This document shows positions 1 to 8,097 of a stretch of DNA of 41,099 bases, one piece after another. The notes below the pieces were generated by a model. The model was not told the DNA's origin, searched no databases, and worked only from the letters and a program-made list of their open reading frames with translations. The DNA comes from Candidatus Paralachnospira caecorum. GTDB taxonomy: Bacteria; Bacillota; Clostridia; Lachnospirales; Lachnospiraceae. The DNA lies in the NCBI GenBank assembly GCA_904379015.1, contig CAJFHG010000008.1, forward strand, positions 87,670 through 128,768. The letters run 5' to 3'. Every line of letters starts with the position of its first letter. Position 1 is the first letter of the stretch. Both the position numbers and the translations under genes were made by a program.

Positions 1-13
1 AAAAAGGTTGTGA

Positions 14-229
14 TCCGGCCATTCCGCCGCGGCGCAAACGGGAGAGCTTCTCATCCCCGCGGGCGTCCGCAGCCACCGGCTTTACGTAAAAAACAAAAAA
101 GGAAAGGAGTTTGGGTATCTCTCCTTTCCTGATGACCATCTGTATTATATTGTTATTCCGCTCTTTGAACAGAAAAGAGTCCTGAATCTTCAGATTAATG
201 AGCTGCTGAGGAAATACCGGGAACGCTAA
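14..229 (+). pseudogene. C-terminal remnant of an unidentified protein
   Basis: An open frame on the plus strand ends in TAA at 227-229. Its last 45 or so codons read like real protein, including LSFPDDHLYYIVIPLFEQ and a basic helical end, ELLRKYRER. There is an in-frame TGA at 11-13 and no ATG, GTG or TTG start after it, so this is either the tail of a gene broken by a frameshift or stop close to the window edge, or a frame used only downstream. It ends tail to tail with the amylase gene and overlaps it by 3-4 bases. I do not recognise the family. The window edge prevents a decision. Confidence 0.35.
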
Positions 230-1698
230 ACCCCCTCTGTAAACAGCCGGTCGGCGGCCTCCTTCGTGACCCATACGGAAATGGAACCGCCCTGAACGCG
301 GAAGACCGCCCGTCCGTCTGTTCCCACCTGAACAGTCCCTGGAACATGGCCGGTGCAGTCCACCATCGTCCTTCCCGCAAGCCTGTTTCCCGCCGTCATC
401 TGCTTCTGTCCTCCGGTACCGTCCGAGATCAGGACCACGAGTCCGGAATCCGGATGGGCTTCATCGCCCCGCCGTACAAAGCCAACCACGTTGGCATTAT
501 CGAAATAATCCTCCAGCTCTCCCCAGGCAAACAGCTCCCGAACCTTCAGGAAAAGCGGAAGCTCCTGCACCGGTCCGATCTGATCGTGGGGAATTCCGTA
601 AAGATCTCCCCAGAACACGCAGGGGCATCCGCCTCCCCGCAGAAGGATCAGTCCATAAGCCAGCGGCTTAAACCATCCGTCCACCCAGGATGCCAGAGCC
701 TGCCCCGGCTGTGTGTCATGGTTGTCCACAAAGGGCACCGCATGATCCGGATCCGCCTGCCACAGGGTCCCTTCCAGGAGTTTGTCCATGGGATAGTTCC
801 CGTGGCTGCGGGAAGCCTCATGAAGGCGGAAATGAAGGGGCACATCAAACAAAGACATGACGCCTCCGTCGCCCTGAAGATAATCCTGCAGCCGCGGAAG
901 CTCCGGACTCCAGTATTCTCCTACCGTAAACAGCTCTTTCCCGCTCTCCGCCCGCATGGTGTTCAGCCAGTCTGTATAAAAATCCCGGTTGATATGCTTC
1001 ACCGCGTCCAGGCGGAATCCGTCCATTCCCACTGTTTCCAGGTACCACTTTCCCCAGCGCTTCATTTCTTCGACCACCCGGGGATTGGAGAAATCCAGAT
1101 CCGCGCCCATGAGATAATCATAATTTCCATTTTCGCTGTCCACCTGGCTGTCCCAGCTTTTATCCCGAAACAGATAAATTCCGTTCCGTTTTCTTCCCTG
1201 GTCCCAGTCCGTTCCGTCAAAGCAGGTCCAGTCCCAGACAAAATCGGAATACTTCCCCTGCCGTCCCGGAAACTCAAATCTGGTCCAGGCCGTGATCACC
1301 GTCTCCGGGCCAATCTGACGGCGCCGGTCGTTTCCGGCATCCTCCACGGCCGGGACCTGCTCCGTCCCGTCCGCTCCCATCCGGTGATTCAGCACAATAT
1401 CCGCCAGCACGGCGATCCCCTCTGACTGAAGGGCCCGCACAGCCGCCAGGTATTCCTCCCGGGTTCCGTATTTGGTGCCGACGGTTCCTTTCTGGTCAAA
1501 CTCCCCCAGATCATAAAGATCATAAGCTCCGTAGCCCACATCCTGCGCGCCCCCGGCGCCTTTATAGGCGGGCGGAAGCCATACCATGGTGATTCCCAGC
1601 TCCCGCAGCCGTCCGGCCTGAGCCGCGCAGCGTCTCCACAGCCTCTGATTGGCCGGAAGATACCATTCAAAATACTGAAGCATTGTCTGATTGATCAT
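226..1698 (-). CDS. amyA: Cytoplasmic alpha-amylase (GH13, liquefying type)
   Basis: A 490-residue alpha-amylase hydrolysing internal alpha-1,4 bonds of starch, glycogen or maltodextrins. There is no signal peptide, so it acts in the cytoplasm. All four GH13 motifs are visible: DIVLNH (100-105), GFRLDAVKH with the nucleophile Asp231, GEYW with the acid/base Glu261, and FVDNHDTQ with Asp328. The N-terminus (MINQTMLQYFEWYLP) is typical of the Bacillus/E. coli AmyA group (GH13_5), and the length is normal. The start ATG has only a weak ribosome binding site. The gene follows the DUF362 gene after 21 bases on the same strand, so the two are probably cotranscribed. Family assignment is secure; the natural substrate (glycogen or imported dextrins) is inferred. 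Confidence 0.95.
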   Translation of the reverse strand: MINQTMLQYFEWYLPANQRLWRRCAAQAGRLRELGITMVWLPPAYKGAGGAQDVGYGAYDLYDLGEFDQKGTVGTKYGTREEYLAAVRALQSEGIAVLADIVLNHRMGADGTEQVPAVEDAGNDRRRQIGPETVITAWTRFEFPGRQGKYSDFVWDWTCFDGTDWDQGRKRNGIYLFRDKSWDSQVDSENGNYDYLMGADLDFSNPRVVEEMKRWGKWYLETVGMDGFRLDAVKHINRDFYTDWLNTMRAESGKELFTVGEYWSPELPRLQDYLQGDGGVMSLFDVPLHFRLHEASRSHGNYPMDKLLEGTLWQADPDHAVPFVDNHDTQPGQALASWVDGWFKPLAYGLILLRGGGCPCVFWGDLYGIPHDQIGPVQELPLFLKVRELFAWGELEDYFDNANVVGFVRRGDEAHPDSGLVVLISDGTGGQKQMTAGNRLAGRTMVDCTGHVPGTVQVGTDGRAVFRVQGGSISVWVTKEAADRLFTEGV

Positions 1699-1719
1699 AA
1701 GTCATTCCCGGCCTGCCCT

Positions 1720-2721
1720 TTATTCTGTAAAAGGCTTTACGTCTTTCACAGCTTCTTCCAGCGTGATCTCCCGGTTCCCGTTGTCAATGTCGATCAGACG
1801 GTACCGGTCATTTCCCATTCCCAGCTCCTTCATATACGTCAGCTGCCGCAGGCCATGGCGGGATTCGATCCGCTCCACCAGGGCATGTCTGTCGTCTTCC
1901 TTCATGGCATAGACCAGATCCACGCAGGCCTGATCCACCGCCAGGATATCCGCGGAAGCCAGAATGCCCACATTGGGCGTCACCACCGGCTCGGCGGCAG
2001 TTCCTTCACAGTCACAGGAAACAGACATATTGCGCATCACGTTGATATAGCAGATCTGTTCGCCGAAATGATCAGCCACCGCCTTGGCGGATTCTGTCAT
2101 GCGCTCCATAAATTCTTCGTTGGAAATATCCCACTGGTCGTCAGAGCCGGGAGTGGTATGGATCATCGCCTTTCCAATGCGGCCGTCCGCGCACCCGATT
2201 CCGATATTTTTGTCAGAGCCGCCGAATCCGCCCTTGGAATGGCCCTTAAAATGGGTCAGCACCAACAGAGAATCATAGCCGGACAGATGTTTTCCCATAT
2301 ACATCTCCGTGAACCATTTTCCGCCCTTTACAGGAAACGGCTCCGCTCCGTCTTCATCGAGGATATCCACCGGACAGAAGGTCCATCCGTTTACCTTCAG
2401 CGTCTCCCTGTGCGCCTCTGTGGTATAGCGTCCCCCGTCATAATAAGAATTGGTCTCCACGATCACAGCCTCCGGCAGTTCCTCCCTGATCAGGGCTTCC
2501 GCCCAGGGCCTGGGAATGATGTTGGGACCGTGAGGCTCGCCTGTGTGCAGCTTGATCCCCACTTTTCCGGTCAGCGTTCCGCCCACCCGGCGGAAAATTT
2601 TCTGAAGCCCTTCCGCCGAAAGATCCCGGGTAAAATATACCGCAGACGCTTCCCCTGTACGTTCTCCGTAAGGAACATAATGATCTCCGCCGGTTCCCGG
2701 CACTGGCTTCTGATTGCTCAT
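1720..2721 (-). CDS. DUF362 domain-containing protein
   Basis: A 333-residue protein of the DUF362 family, whose biochemical role is not established. Recognisable family features are the segment VGIKLHTGEPHG near residue 53, HFKGHSKGGFGGSDKN around 160, and a C-terminal part with ADILAVDQACVDLV. Many DUF362 proteins carry a C-terminal 2[4Fe-4S] ferredoxin domain. This one has only scattered cysteines (a CDC pair near 238) and no CxxCxxCxxxCP clusters, so it is the short form. The start is supported by an AGGAGG box seven to eight bases upstream. The gene lies first in a probable two-gene unit with the amylase. A 7-bp stem hairpin (2776-2799) sits in its upstream region. No signal peptide or membrane segment is visible. 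Confidence 0.88.
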   Translation of the reverse strand: MSNQKPVPGTGGDHYVPYGERTGEASAVYFTRDLSAEGLQKIFRRVGGTLTGKVGIKLHTGEPHGPNIIPRPWAEALIREELPEAVIVETNSYYDGGRYTTEAHRETLKVNGWTFCPVDILDEDGAEPFPVKGGKWFTEMYMGKHLSGYDSLLVLTHFKGHSKGGFGGSDKNIGIGCADGRIGKAMIHTTPGSDDQWDISNEEFMERMTESAKAVADHFGEQICYINVMRNMSVSCDCEGTAAEPVVTPNVGILASADILAVDQACVDLVYAMKEDDRHALVERIESRHGLRQLTYMKELGMGNDRYRLIDIDNGNREITLEEAVKDVKPFTE

Positions 2722-2886
2722 TCCGCATACCTCCTGTTTTCACTCTGTTTCATTCCGTTTTATTCTTCTTTCTTCACTGTCCGTTCCCTTCAGGACAGTC
2801 TTCCAAAATCCATCATACTACAGATTCCGCCTCCGGTAAACTGCCTCCGGCTCCTTTTCCGAAATTTCAAAGCGGAAGGCCGCCTC

Positions 2887-2967
2887 TCAGAAAGGACCGT
2901 ATCCGATGCCGCAGGCGATCATGACCAGCACAAAGGCGCTTCCGATCAGAGACAGATAAACCTTCCG
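2887..2967 (-). pseudogene. C-terminal tail of a membrane transporter (remnant)
   Basis: On the minus strand a 25-codon stretch ends in TGA at 2887-2889 and reads KVYLSLIGSAFVLVMIACG followed by IGYGPF. This is a hydrophobic helix with a short tail, typical of the last membrane segment of a permease or symporter. Nothing upstream continues the protein. Its 5' side runs directly into the amidohydrolase remnant on the opposite strand near 2961-2970, as expected if a deletion removed the 5' parts of two divergent genes. The family of the lost transporter cannot be named. Confidence 0.5.
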
Positions 2968-3228
2968 ATCCCTTCCCCGGCCTCAAGCTGGCCGTCACAA
3001 GACGGGCCGCGGACGGCACGGACTGCGGCACGGACCAGGCTGTGGACGCAGAAACCGCGGTGAAGCTGTATACGCGGGAAGCGGCAAAGGCAGCCGGATT
3101 TTCCGGCTCCGGCATGCTGAAGAAAGGATACCGGGCAGATTTTGCCGTGCTCAGCGGCAATATTTTCAAAATTTCCCCGGAACAGATCGAACTGCTCCAG
3201 GTAATGGAAACTTATATCAGAGGATATC
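2961..3228 (+). pseudogene. C-terminal remnant of a YtcJ-like amidohydrolase
   Basis: The plus-strand frame reads SDPFPGLKLAVTRRAADG, then DAETAVKLYTREAAKAAGF, then GMLKKGYRADFAVLSGNIF and VMETYIRGYR. This is the characteristic C-terminal quarter of amidohydrolase family 3 (YtcJ-like) proteins: the late metal-site Asp in an SD.P context, the EAL-like helix, the 'G.l..G..ADf.vL' turn and the closing 'V..T...G' strand. The first ~400 residues, including the metal-binding histidines, are absent, and an in-frame TGA lies at 2922-2924. The 3' end runs into a dehydrogenase remnant in another frame. It cannot encode an active enzyme. Confidence 0.75.
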
Positions 3229-3318
3229 GCCAACGCGGCGCTGTTTTCAGCCAGCGACAAGTCGAAATTTGTAAATGGTGTGATCCTGACATGCGACGGG
3301 GGCTGGACGAATCTTTAA
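3220..3318 (+). pseudogene. C-terminal remnant of a short-chain dehydrogenase
   Basis: From 3220 the plus strand encodes EDIANAALFSASDKSKFVNG and then VILTCDGGWTNL before TAA at 3316-3318. This is the classical end of an SDR (FabG-like) oxidoreductase: the 'E.iA....fL.Sd....tG..l..DGG' pattern around the last strand. The Rossmann motif and the YxxxK active site are missing. The frame differs from that of the amidohydrolase remnant, and the two meet within a few bases near 3220-3228, which marks a second junction. Confidence 0.75.
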
Positions 3319-3323
3319 TAAAC

Positions 3324-3482
3324 TCAGTAATTGGATAGGGGAGTTTTGACCCTCCCCTTCCACACCACTATTATTGTCTTGGTAAGCACAGGATTCAGCA
3401 TCTCATCCGCACTTTCTTCCATTGTTTCCAGTACACCGCCACACCGCAGGCAAGTGACGATTTCCCTTCTGATATTCTGTTG
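3324..3482 (-). pseudogene. Short CxxC frame downstream of the toxin gene
   Basis: Directly after the toxin stop and in the same frame is a 52-codon open stretch containing IVTCLRCGGVLETM and a hydrophobic strand TKTIIVVW, ending at TGA 3324-3326. The single CxxC with following glycines resembles half of a zinc ribbon. No start codon precedes the cysteines (the first ATG is codon 21), so this is more likely the tail of a lost gene or an untranslated 3' region than a functional gene. It is adjacent to the SDR remnant, which ends at 3318. Confidence 0.3.
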
Positions 3483-3800
3483 TTATTTAATAAGCCAACT
3501 GTAATCCTTGCGGCAGTCAAGGATATATTCTACATAGACCGTATCATCTTGGATTTGATAAAGGACAAGATACCGCTTCTCAATGAACATCTTGTGATAT
3601 TTGTTCGGTGTGATATACAGTTCCTCAAAGTAGGGGAAACGCTGCGGCATCTGCTTTAAAGAGCGCATCGCTGCCATAATCTCTTTTTTCTTTGCCGCCG
3701 CTGCCTCTTTATTGACCTGCGCCATAAAACGGATGTGCGTTCCTAACATTCTTTTTGCTCTGTCGGAAACAATGACTTTGTACTTGCTGTTTGCTGCCAT
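3483..3800 (-). CDS. Type II toxin, RelE/ParE family
   Basis: A 105-residue basic protein with the RelE/ParE fold signature: an N-terminal strand YKVIVSDRAKRML, a helical middle rich in Lys/Ala, then FPYFEELYITPNKYHKM, then the core strands RYLVLYQIQDDTVYVEYILDCRKDY. RelE members cleave mRNA at the ribosome and ParE members poison gyrase; the sequence alone does not decide which this is. The conserved C-terminal 'V.V..I.d.R.dy' strand is present. The gene starts three bases after the antitoxin stop, the standard antitoxin-first arrangement, so translation is likely coupled. The module is bounded downstream by gene debris, consistent with a mobile or addictive locus. Confidence 0.85.
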   Translation of the reverse strand: MAANSKYKVIVSDRAKRMLGTHIRFMAQVNKEAAAAKKKEIMAAMRSLKQMPQRFPYFEELYITPNKYHKMFIEKRYLVLYQIQDDTVYVEYILDCRKDYSWLIK

Positions 3801-3803
3801 ACG

Positions 3804-4070
3804 CTATACCTCTGCAATCACTTCATCAAGATAAGCGTCCAGTTCTTCAAGCGTACAGCCAGTTCTTCCCGCTATTCTGTCCTCCTCAACCGCAAGCAGT
3901 TCCTCACGGAGTTTCAGCATCTTCTCCCTGCGGTTGTAAGTTTCAATATCCATAACGACTAAATCTCCCTCGCCATTCTTGGTAAGGAATACCGGCTCTG
4001 CGGTCTTTCTGCACAGTTCTGCAATCTCGTTGTAATTCTGGCGGATTGCTGCGGATGGACGAATATTCAT
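3804..4070 (-). CDS. Type II antitoxin, Phd/YefM family
   Basis: An 88-residue antitoxin. The N-terminal half (IRPSAAIRQNYNEIAELCRK, then EPVFLTKNGEGDLVVMDIETY) is the Phd/YefM DNA-binding fold: 'S...r.n...l......ep..iTknG....vlm...y'. The acidic C-terminal tail (LEELDAYLDEVIAEV) is the part expected to wrap the toxin. I place the start at ATG 4070 because AGGAGG lies seven bases upstream; a GTG two codons earlier would be only one base from that box. A strong promoter lies at 4114-4142, giving a short leader where autoregulation by the antitoxin-toxin complex would act. Confidence 0.85.
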   Translation of the reverse strand: MNIRPSAAIRQNYNEIAELCRKTAEPVFLTKNGEGDLVVMDIETYNRREKMLKLREELLAVEEDRIAGRTGCTLEELDAYLDEVIAEV

Positions 4071-4113
4071 AGCCACGCCTCCTGTTTGTATTTAATAGCA
4101 GTATTCTAATCAT

Positions 4114-4142
4114 ATTATATTTATTTTATGCTACCCAGTCAA
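4114..4142 (-). promoter_or_regulatory. Sigma-A promoter of the toxin-antitoxin operon
   Basis: On the minus strand TTGACT (4137-4142) and TATAAT (4114-4119) are separated by exactly 17 bases, a near-consensus promoter. It lies about 44 bases upstream of the antitoxin ATG. The surrounding AT-rich palindromic sequence is where Phd/YefM proteins usually bind. Confidence 0.75.
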
Positions 4143-4208
4143 TATGCGCAGAAAAATTTACAATTACAAGCTCAAGACTAATCCAGAAAAATGACTGGCG
4201 CGTCTATG

Positions 4209-4324
4209 TCAACCGGCTTTTTCAATTAAAAAACAGACTTCATAATCATGGTTTTTCCCATGTTACAAAGTCTGTTTCTATGTTTTAGGGCAAATTGTTT
4301 AGCCTAAATTGTTTTGCCGGTTGA
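4209..4324 (-). terminator. ppdK terminator inside a nested inverted repeat
   Basis: Reading the minus strand after ppdK, AAACAGACTT (4268-4277) pairs with AAGTCTGTTT (4231-4240) and is followed by a T run, with a smaller CATGG/CCATG hairpin in the loop. This is a good Rho-independent terminator. It is enclosed by a perfect 9-bp inverted repeat, TCAACCGGC (4209-4217) and GCCGGTTGA (4316-4324). Between the terminator and the right arm is a direct repeat of AAATTGTTT. Confidence 0.7.
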
Positions 4325-4337
4325 TACAAAGGAAAGA

Positions 4338-6968
4338 TTAAGCATCTTTGCCTTTGATCGCTGCCTGTGCCGCCGCCAGTCTCGCGATCGGTACGCGGAA
4401 CGGTGAGCAGGACACATAATTCAGGCCGATCTTGTGGCAGAATTCCACAGAGCTGGGATCTCCGCCGTGCTCGCCGCAGATGCCGAGCTTCAGGTTCGGA
4501 TTGGTCTTGCGGCCTTTCTTCGCGGCCATGGCGATCAGCTGGCCAACGCCCTCCTGATCCAACTTCGCGAAGGGATCAGACTCATAAATCTTATTGTCAT
4601 AATAAGCCTGCAGGAACTTGCCCGCGTCGTCACGGGAGAATCCGAAGGTCATCTGAGTCAGGTCATTGGTTCCGAATGAGAAGAACTCTGCCTCCTCAGC
4701 GATCTTGTCCGCTGTCAGAGCAGCTCTGGGGATCTCGATCATGGTACCGATGTGGTAATTGATGTATTCACCCTTCTCCTTCATAACCTCTTCTGCCGTA
4801 GCGATCACGACATCCTTCACAAACTTGAGCTCTTTCTTCTCGCCTACAAGCGGGATCATGATCTCAGGAACGATATCGTATCCCATCTCAGCCTTCACCT
4901 CGATGGCCGCCTCGATGATGGCTCTTGTCTGCATCTTGGCGATTTCAGGATAGGTAACAGCCAGACGGCATCCGCGGTGTCCCATCATGGGGTTGAACTC
5001 ATGAAGCTCATCGCACTTCGCCTGTACCTGTTCCGGCGTCAGGCCCATGTCTTCTGCCAGAGCCTTGATATCCTCGGGATCCGTGGGAATGAACTCATGC
5101 AGCGGCGGATCCAGGTAGCGCACCGTCATAGGACGGCCCTTCAGCGCCTTGTACATGGCCTTGAAATCCTCTTTCTGGTAAGGGATCAGCTCATTCAGCG
5201 CCGCCTCTCTCGCTTCCACAGAATCCGACAGGATCATCTTGCGGATCTTCGGAATCCTTTCAGGATCAAAGAACATATGCTCGGTACGGCAGAGGCCGAT
5301 GCCCTCGGCACCCAGCTTCACCGCGTTTTCCGTATCAATAGGAGTATCCGCGTTCGTGCGCACCTGCAGCTTGCGGAACTGATCTGCCCAGCGCATGATC
5401 CGTCCGAAGTTTCCGCCCACGGAAGCCTCCACTGTCTTGATGTCGCCTTTATAAATCTTGCCTGTGCTGCCGTCCAGGGAAATATAATCGCCCTCTGTGA
5501 ACGTATAGCCGCCCAGTTCAAATTTCTTATCCTCTTCACTGATCTTGATGTCGCCGCATCCGGATACACAGCAGGTTCCCATACCGCGGGCCACCACTGC
5601 CGCATGAGAAGTCATGCCGCCGCGGACTGTCAGGATTCCCTCTGCCGCGTGCATACCCTCGATATCCTCAGGAGATGTCTCAAGACGCACCAGGATCACC
5701 CGCTCGCCCTTTTCATGGGCAGCCTTGGCATCCTCCGCGGAGAAGTAAACCTTGCCTGCCGCAGCTCCTGGAGACGCGGGAAGCGCGGTTCCGATCACTT
5801 CACCAGCCTTCAGCGCTTCAGCATCAAAAGTGGGATGAAGCAGCTGGTCCAGAGCCTTCGCCTCAATACGGCATACAGCCTCTTCCGGCGTGATCTTGCC
5901 TTCGTCTACCAGATCACAGGCAATCTGGATCGCCGCGGGGGCTGTTCTCTTGCCGTTTCTGGTCTGCAGGAAATACAGCTTGCCCTCCTGAATGGTGAAT
6001 TCCATATCCTGCATATCCCGGTAATGGTCTTCCAGCTTATTGGCGATCGCCATGAATTCACTGTAGCACTCAGGCAGATCCTCCGCCAGCTTGGTGATGG
6101 GCTGAGGCGTACGCACGCCTGCCACCACGTCTTCGCCCTGGGCATTGATCAGATATTCACCGAAAATACCCTTCGCGCCTGTGGCCGGATTACGGGTAAA
6201 GGCAACGCCGGTACCGGAGGTATCGCCCATATTTCCAAATACCATGGTCTGTACATTGACCGCGGTTCCCCAGTCGCCGGGAATGTCGTTCATTCTTCTG
6301 TAAACGATGGCGCGGGGGTTGTCCCAGGAACGGAATACGGCCTTAACCGCTTCCATCAGCTGTACCTTGGGATCCTGAGGGAATTCCTCGCCGTTCATGG
6401 CGTTTTTGTAAACTTCCTTGAATCTCGCGATCAGCTCCTTCAGGTCGTCTGCTGTCAGCTCCGTGTCGTAATGAACGCCCTTGGCCTCTTTTACTTCGTC
6501 GATGATCTTCTCGAAGAAGGACTTGGGAACCTCCATCACAACATCGGAAAACATCTGAATAAATCTTCTGTAGGAATCATAAGCAAATCTGGGATTTCCT
6601 GTCTTCTTCGCGAATCCCTCAACGGATACATCGTTGAGTCCCAGATTCAGAATGGTATCCATCATGCCGGGCATGGATGCTCTCGCGCCGGAACGAACAG
6701 ATACCAGGAGAGGATTTTCCGTATCACCAAATTTTCTGCCGTTCTCAGCCTCAAGCCATTTCAGCGCGTCGAAAATCTGGCCCTGAATTTCTTCTGTGAT
6801 CTTTTTTCCACTGTTATAATAGTCTGTGCAGGCTTCTGTTGTCACTGTGAAGCCCTGGGGAATCGGCAGGCCCAGATTGGTCATTTCAGCCAGATTGGCA
6901 CCTTTTCCGCCGAGAAGGTTCCGCATTTCAGCATTGCCTTCTTTGAACAAATATACCCATTTTGCCAT
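4338..6968 (-). CDS. ppdK: Pyruvate, phosphate dikinase
   Basis: An 876-residue cytoplasmic enzyme interconverting pyruvate + ATP + Pi and phosphoenolpyruvate + AMP + PPi. In anaerobic Firmicutes it serves glycolysis with PPi or gluconeogenesis. The ATP-grasp domain (GGKGANLAEM, then SVRSGARASMPGMMDT) is followed by the swivelling phospho-His domain with GGMTSHAAVVARG, His455. The C-terminal PEP/pyruvate barrel carries GICGEHGGDP with Cys831. Both residue numbers match the Clostridium symbiosum enzyme, so the protein is complete. I choose the ATG at 6968 (MAKWVYLF): it has AGGAGG about nine bases upstream, and the upstream in-frame extension to 7076 is AT-rich promoter sequence. The gene is transcribed alone from the promoter at 7024-7052 and ends at the nested hairpin terminator. 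Confidence 0.97.
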   Translation of the reverse strand: MAKWVYLFKEGNAEMRNLLGGKGANLAEMTNLGLPIPQGFTVTTEACTDYYNSGKKITEEIQGQIFDALKWLEAENGRKFGDTENPLLVSVRSGARASMPGMMDTILNLGLNDVSVEGFAKKTGNPRFAYDSYRRFIQMFSDVVMEVPKSFFEKIIDEVKEAKGVHYDTELTADDLKELIARFKEVYKNAMNGEEFPQDPKVQLMEAVKAVFRSWDNPRAIVYRRMNDIPGDWGTAVNVQTMVFGNMGDTSGTGVAFTRNPATGAKGIFGEYLINAQGEDVVAGVRTPQPITKLAEDLPECYSEFMAIANKLEDHYRDMQDMEFTIQEGKLYFLQTRNGKRTAPAAIQIACDLVDEGKITPEEAVCRIEAKALDQLLHPTFDAEALKAGEVIGTALPASPGAAAGKVYFSAEDAKAAHEKGERVILVRLETSPEDIEGMHAAEGILTVRGGMTSHAAVVARGMGTCCVSGCGDIKISEEDKKFELGGYTFTEGDYISLDGSTGKIYKGDIKTVEASVGGNFGRIMRWADQFRKLQVRTNADTPIDTENAVKLGAEGIGLCRTEHMFFDPERIPKIRKMILSDSVEAREAALNELIPYQKEDFKAMYKALKGRPMTVRYLDPPLHEFIPTDPEDIKALAEDMGLTPEQVQAKCDELHEFNPMMGHRGCRLAVTYPEIAKMQTRAIIEAAIEVKAEMGYDIVPEIMIPLVGEKKELKFVKDVVIATAEEVMKEKGEYINYHIGTMIEIPRAALTADKIAEEAEFFSFGTNDLTQMTFGFSRDDAGKFLQAYYDNKIYESDPFAKLDQEGVGQLIAMAAKKGRKTNPNLKLGICGEHGGDPSSVEFCHKIGLNYVSCSPFRVPIARLAAAQAAIKGKDA

Positions 6969-7023
6969 GTTTATAAATCCCTCCTGTGTTATATTTAGAC
7001 AGATCGGCACATCTGTCCTTTCT

Positions 7024-7052
7024 ATTATAACATATTCCGGCTTGTCCGCAAA
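7024..7052 (-). promoter_or_regulatory. ppdK promoter
   Basis: Minus-strand TTTGCG (7047-7052), a 17-base spacer and TATAAT (7024-7029) preceded by TG in the extended -10 position. It lies ~55 bases upstream of the ppdK ATG at 6968, leaving a short leader that contains the AGGAGG box. Confidence 0.65.
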
Positions 7053-7116
7053 CCATTTTTTTGCCATTTTCTCCAATTATTGTATATTTTTTTGAACAAT
7101 ATTTGGTTATTTTTTA

Positions 7117-8025
7117 TCAATCTATCTGCGCGCGGATCTTTTGCAGCTCCGGAACGGAGACCTGGTAATGCTCATTGCAGAAATGGCAGGACACTTCCAC
7201 CGGCCTGCCCTCCGCGATCATATCATCCAGCTCCGCCTTCCCGGCGCTGATCAGCGCCTTTTCGATCTTCTCCCTGGAGCAGTCGCAGTAAAATCTCGTG
7301 GGCACCGTATCCAGGATCTCCAGTCCGAAATCGCCCAGAATGTCCTCCAGAATATCTTCCGGCGTTTTTCCTCCGTCCAGAAAAGCGGTAATGGAATGGA
7401 TCTCCGCCAGCTTCTTCTCCAGCCCGCTGATCAGCTCCTCGTCCGCCTCCGGCATAAGCTGGATGATAAAACCGCCGGCCTGGCGGACCGTGTTCTCCCG
7501 GTTCATCAAGACGCCCAGGGCCACGCTGGAGGGCACCTGCTCCGACACGGCGTAGTAATAGGTGAGATCCTCGGCGATCTCCCCGCTTACCAGCTCAATC
7601 TGGCCGGCATAAGGCTCCTTCAGCCCGATATCCCGGATCACGGTAAGGGTTCCTCTGCCCACTGCCCCGGCCACATCCAGTTTTCCTTTTTCATTGGCAT
7701 GCAGCAGCACCATGGGATTGCCCACGCAGCCCTTCACATCCGCATTGGAACCGGCCGTCACCGTAATGGAACCGATGGGACCGTCCCCCTTGATCTGAAG
7801 GGTGAGCACATCCTGATCTCCCTTCATCATGCTTCCCATCATGGCGCCGGCAGTCAGCAGCCTGCCCAGCGCCGCCGTGGCCACCGGACTGGTATCATGG
7901 CGCCGTCTTGCCTCCTCCACCAGATTCCTTGTGGTAGCGGCAAAGGCCCGGATCCTGGCGTCCGCCGCCGTAGCCCGCACAATATAATCTCCTGTCAGTG
8001 TCTTCCTGTCTTCACTCATGATCAT
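7117..8025 (-). CDS. hslO: Hsp33 redox-regulated holdase chaperone
   Basis: A 302-residue cytosolic chaperone that is activated when oxidants oxidise its zinc-bound cysteines and then holds unfolding proteins. The N-terminal domain shows the family strings AALGRLLTAGAMMGSMMK and GNADV-type 'SNADVKGCVGNP'. The C-terminal zinc switch is complete: CDC at 247/249 and CHFC at 280/283. Two close ATGs (8025 and 8019) are possible; the GGAAG box five bases upstream favours the first. The gene follows the methyltransferase by 72 bases on the same strand and precedes the ppdK promoter. Family and function are certain. Confidence 0.96.
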   Translation of the reverse strand: MIMSEDRKTLTGDYIVRATAADARIRAFAATTRNLVEEARRRHDTSPVATAALGRLLTAGAMMGSMMKGDQDVLTLQIKGDGPIGSITVTAGSNADVKGCVGNPMVLLHANEKGKLDVAGAVGRGTLTVIRDIGLKEPYAGQIELVSGEIAEDLTYYYAVSEQVPSSVALGVLMNRENTVRQAGGFIIQLMPEADEELISGLEKKLAEIHSITAFLDGGKTPEDILEDILGDFGLEILDTVPTRFYCDCSREKIEKALISAGKAELDDMIAEGRPVEVSCHFCNEHYQVSVPELQKIRAQID

Positions 8026-8097
8026 CTCTGCTTCCTTTCTGTGTCTCCTGTCTGTCCTTCCCTCCGCCGCGCCCGCTCCTGCGCCCCTTCAGCGTTC

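Noticed and set aside
346-1425. Long plus-strand open frame of 359 codons
   Set aside because: It is antisense to the amylase gene, whose motifs and catalytic residues are all in place; the plus-strand translation shows no family pattern.
4752-6998. 748-codon plus-strand open frame
   Set aside because: It mirrors ppdK on the other strand and is open only because of codon bias in ppdK; no recognisable domain.
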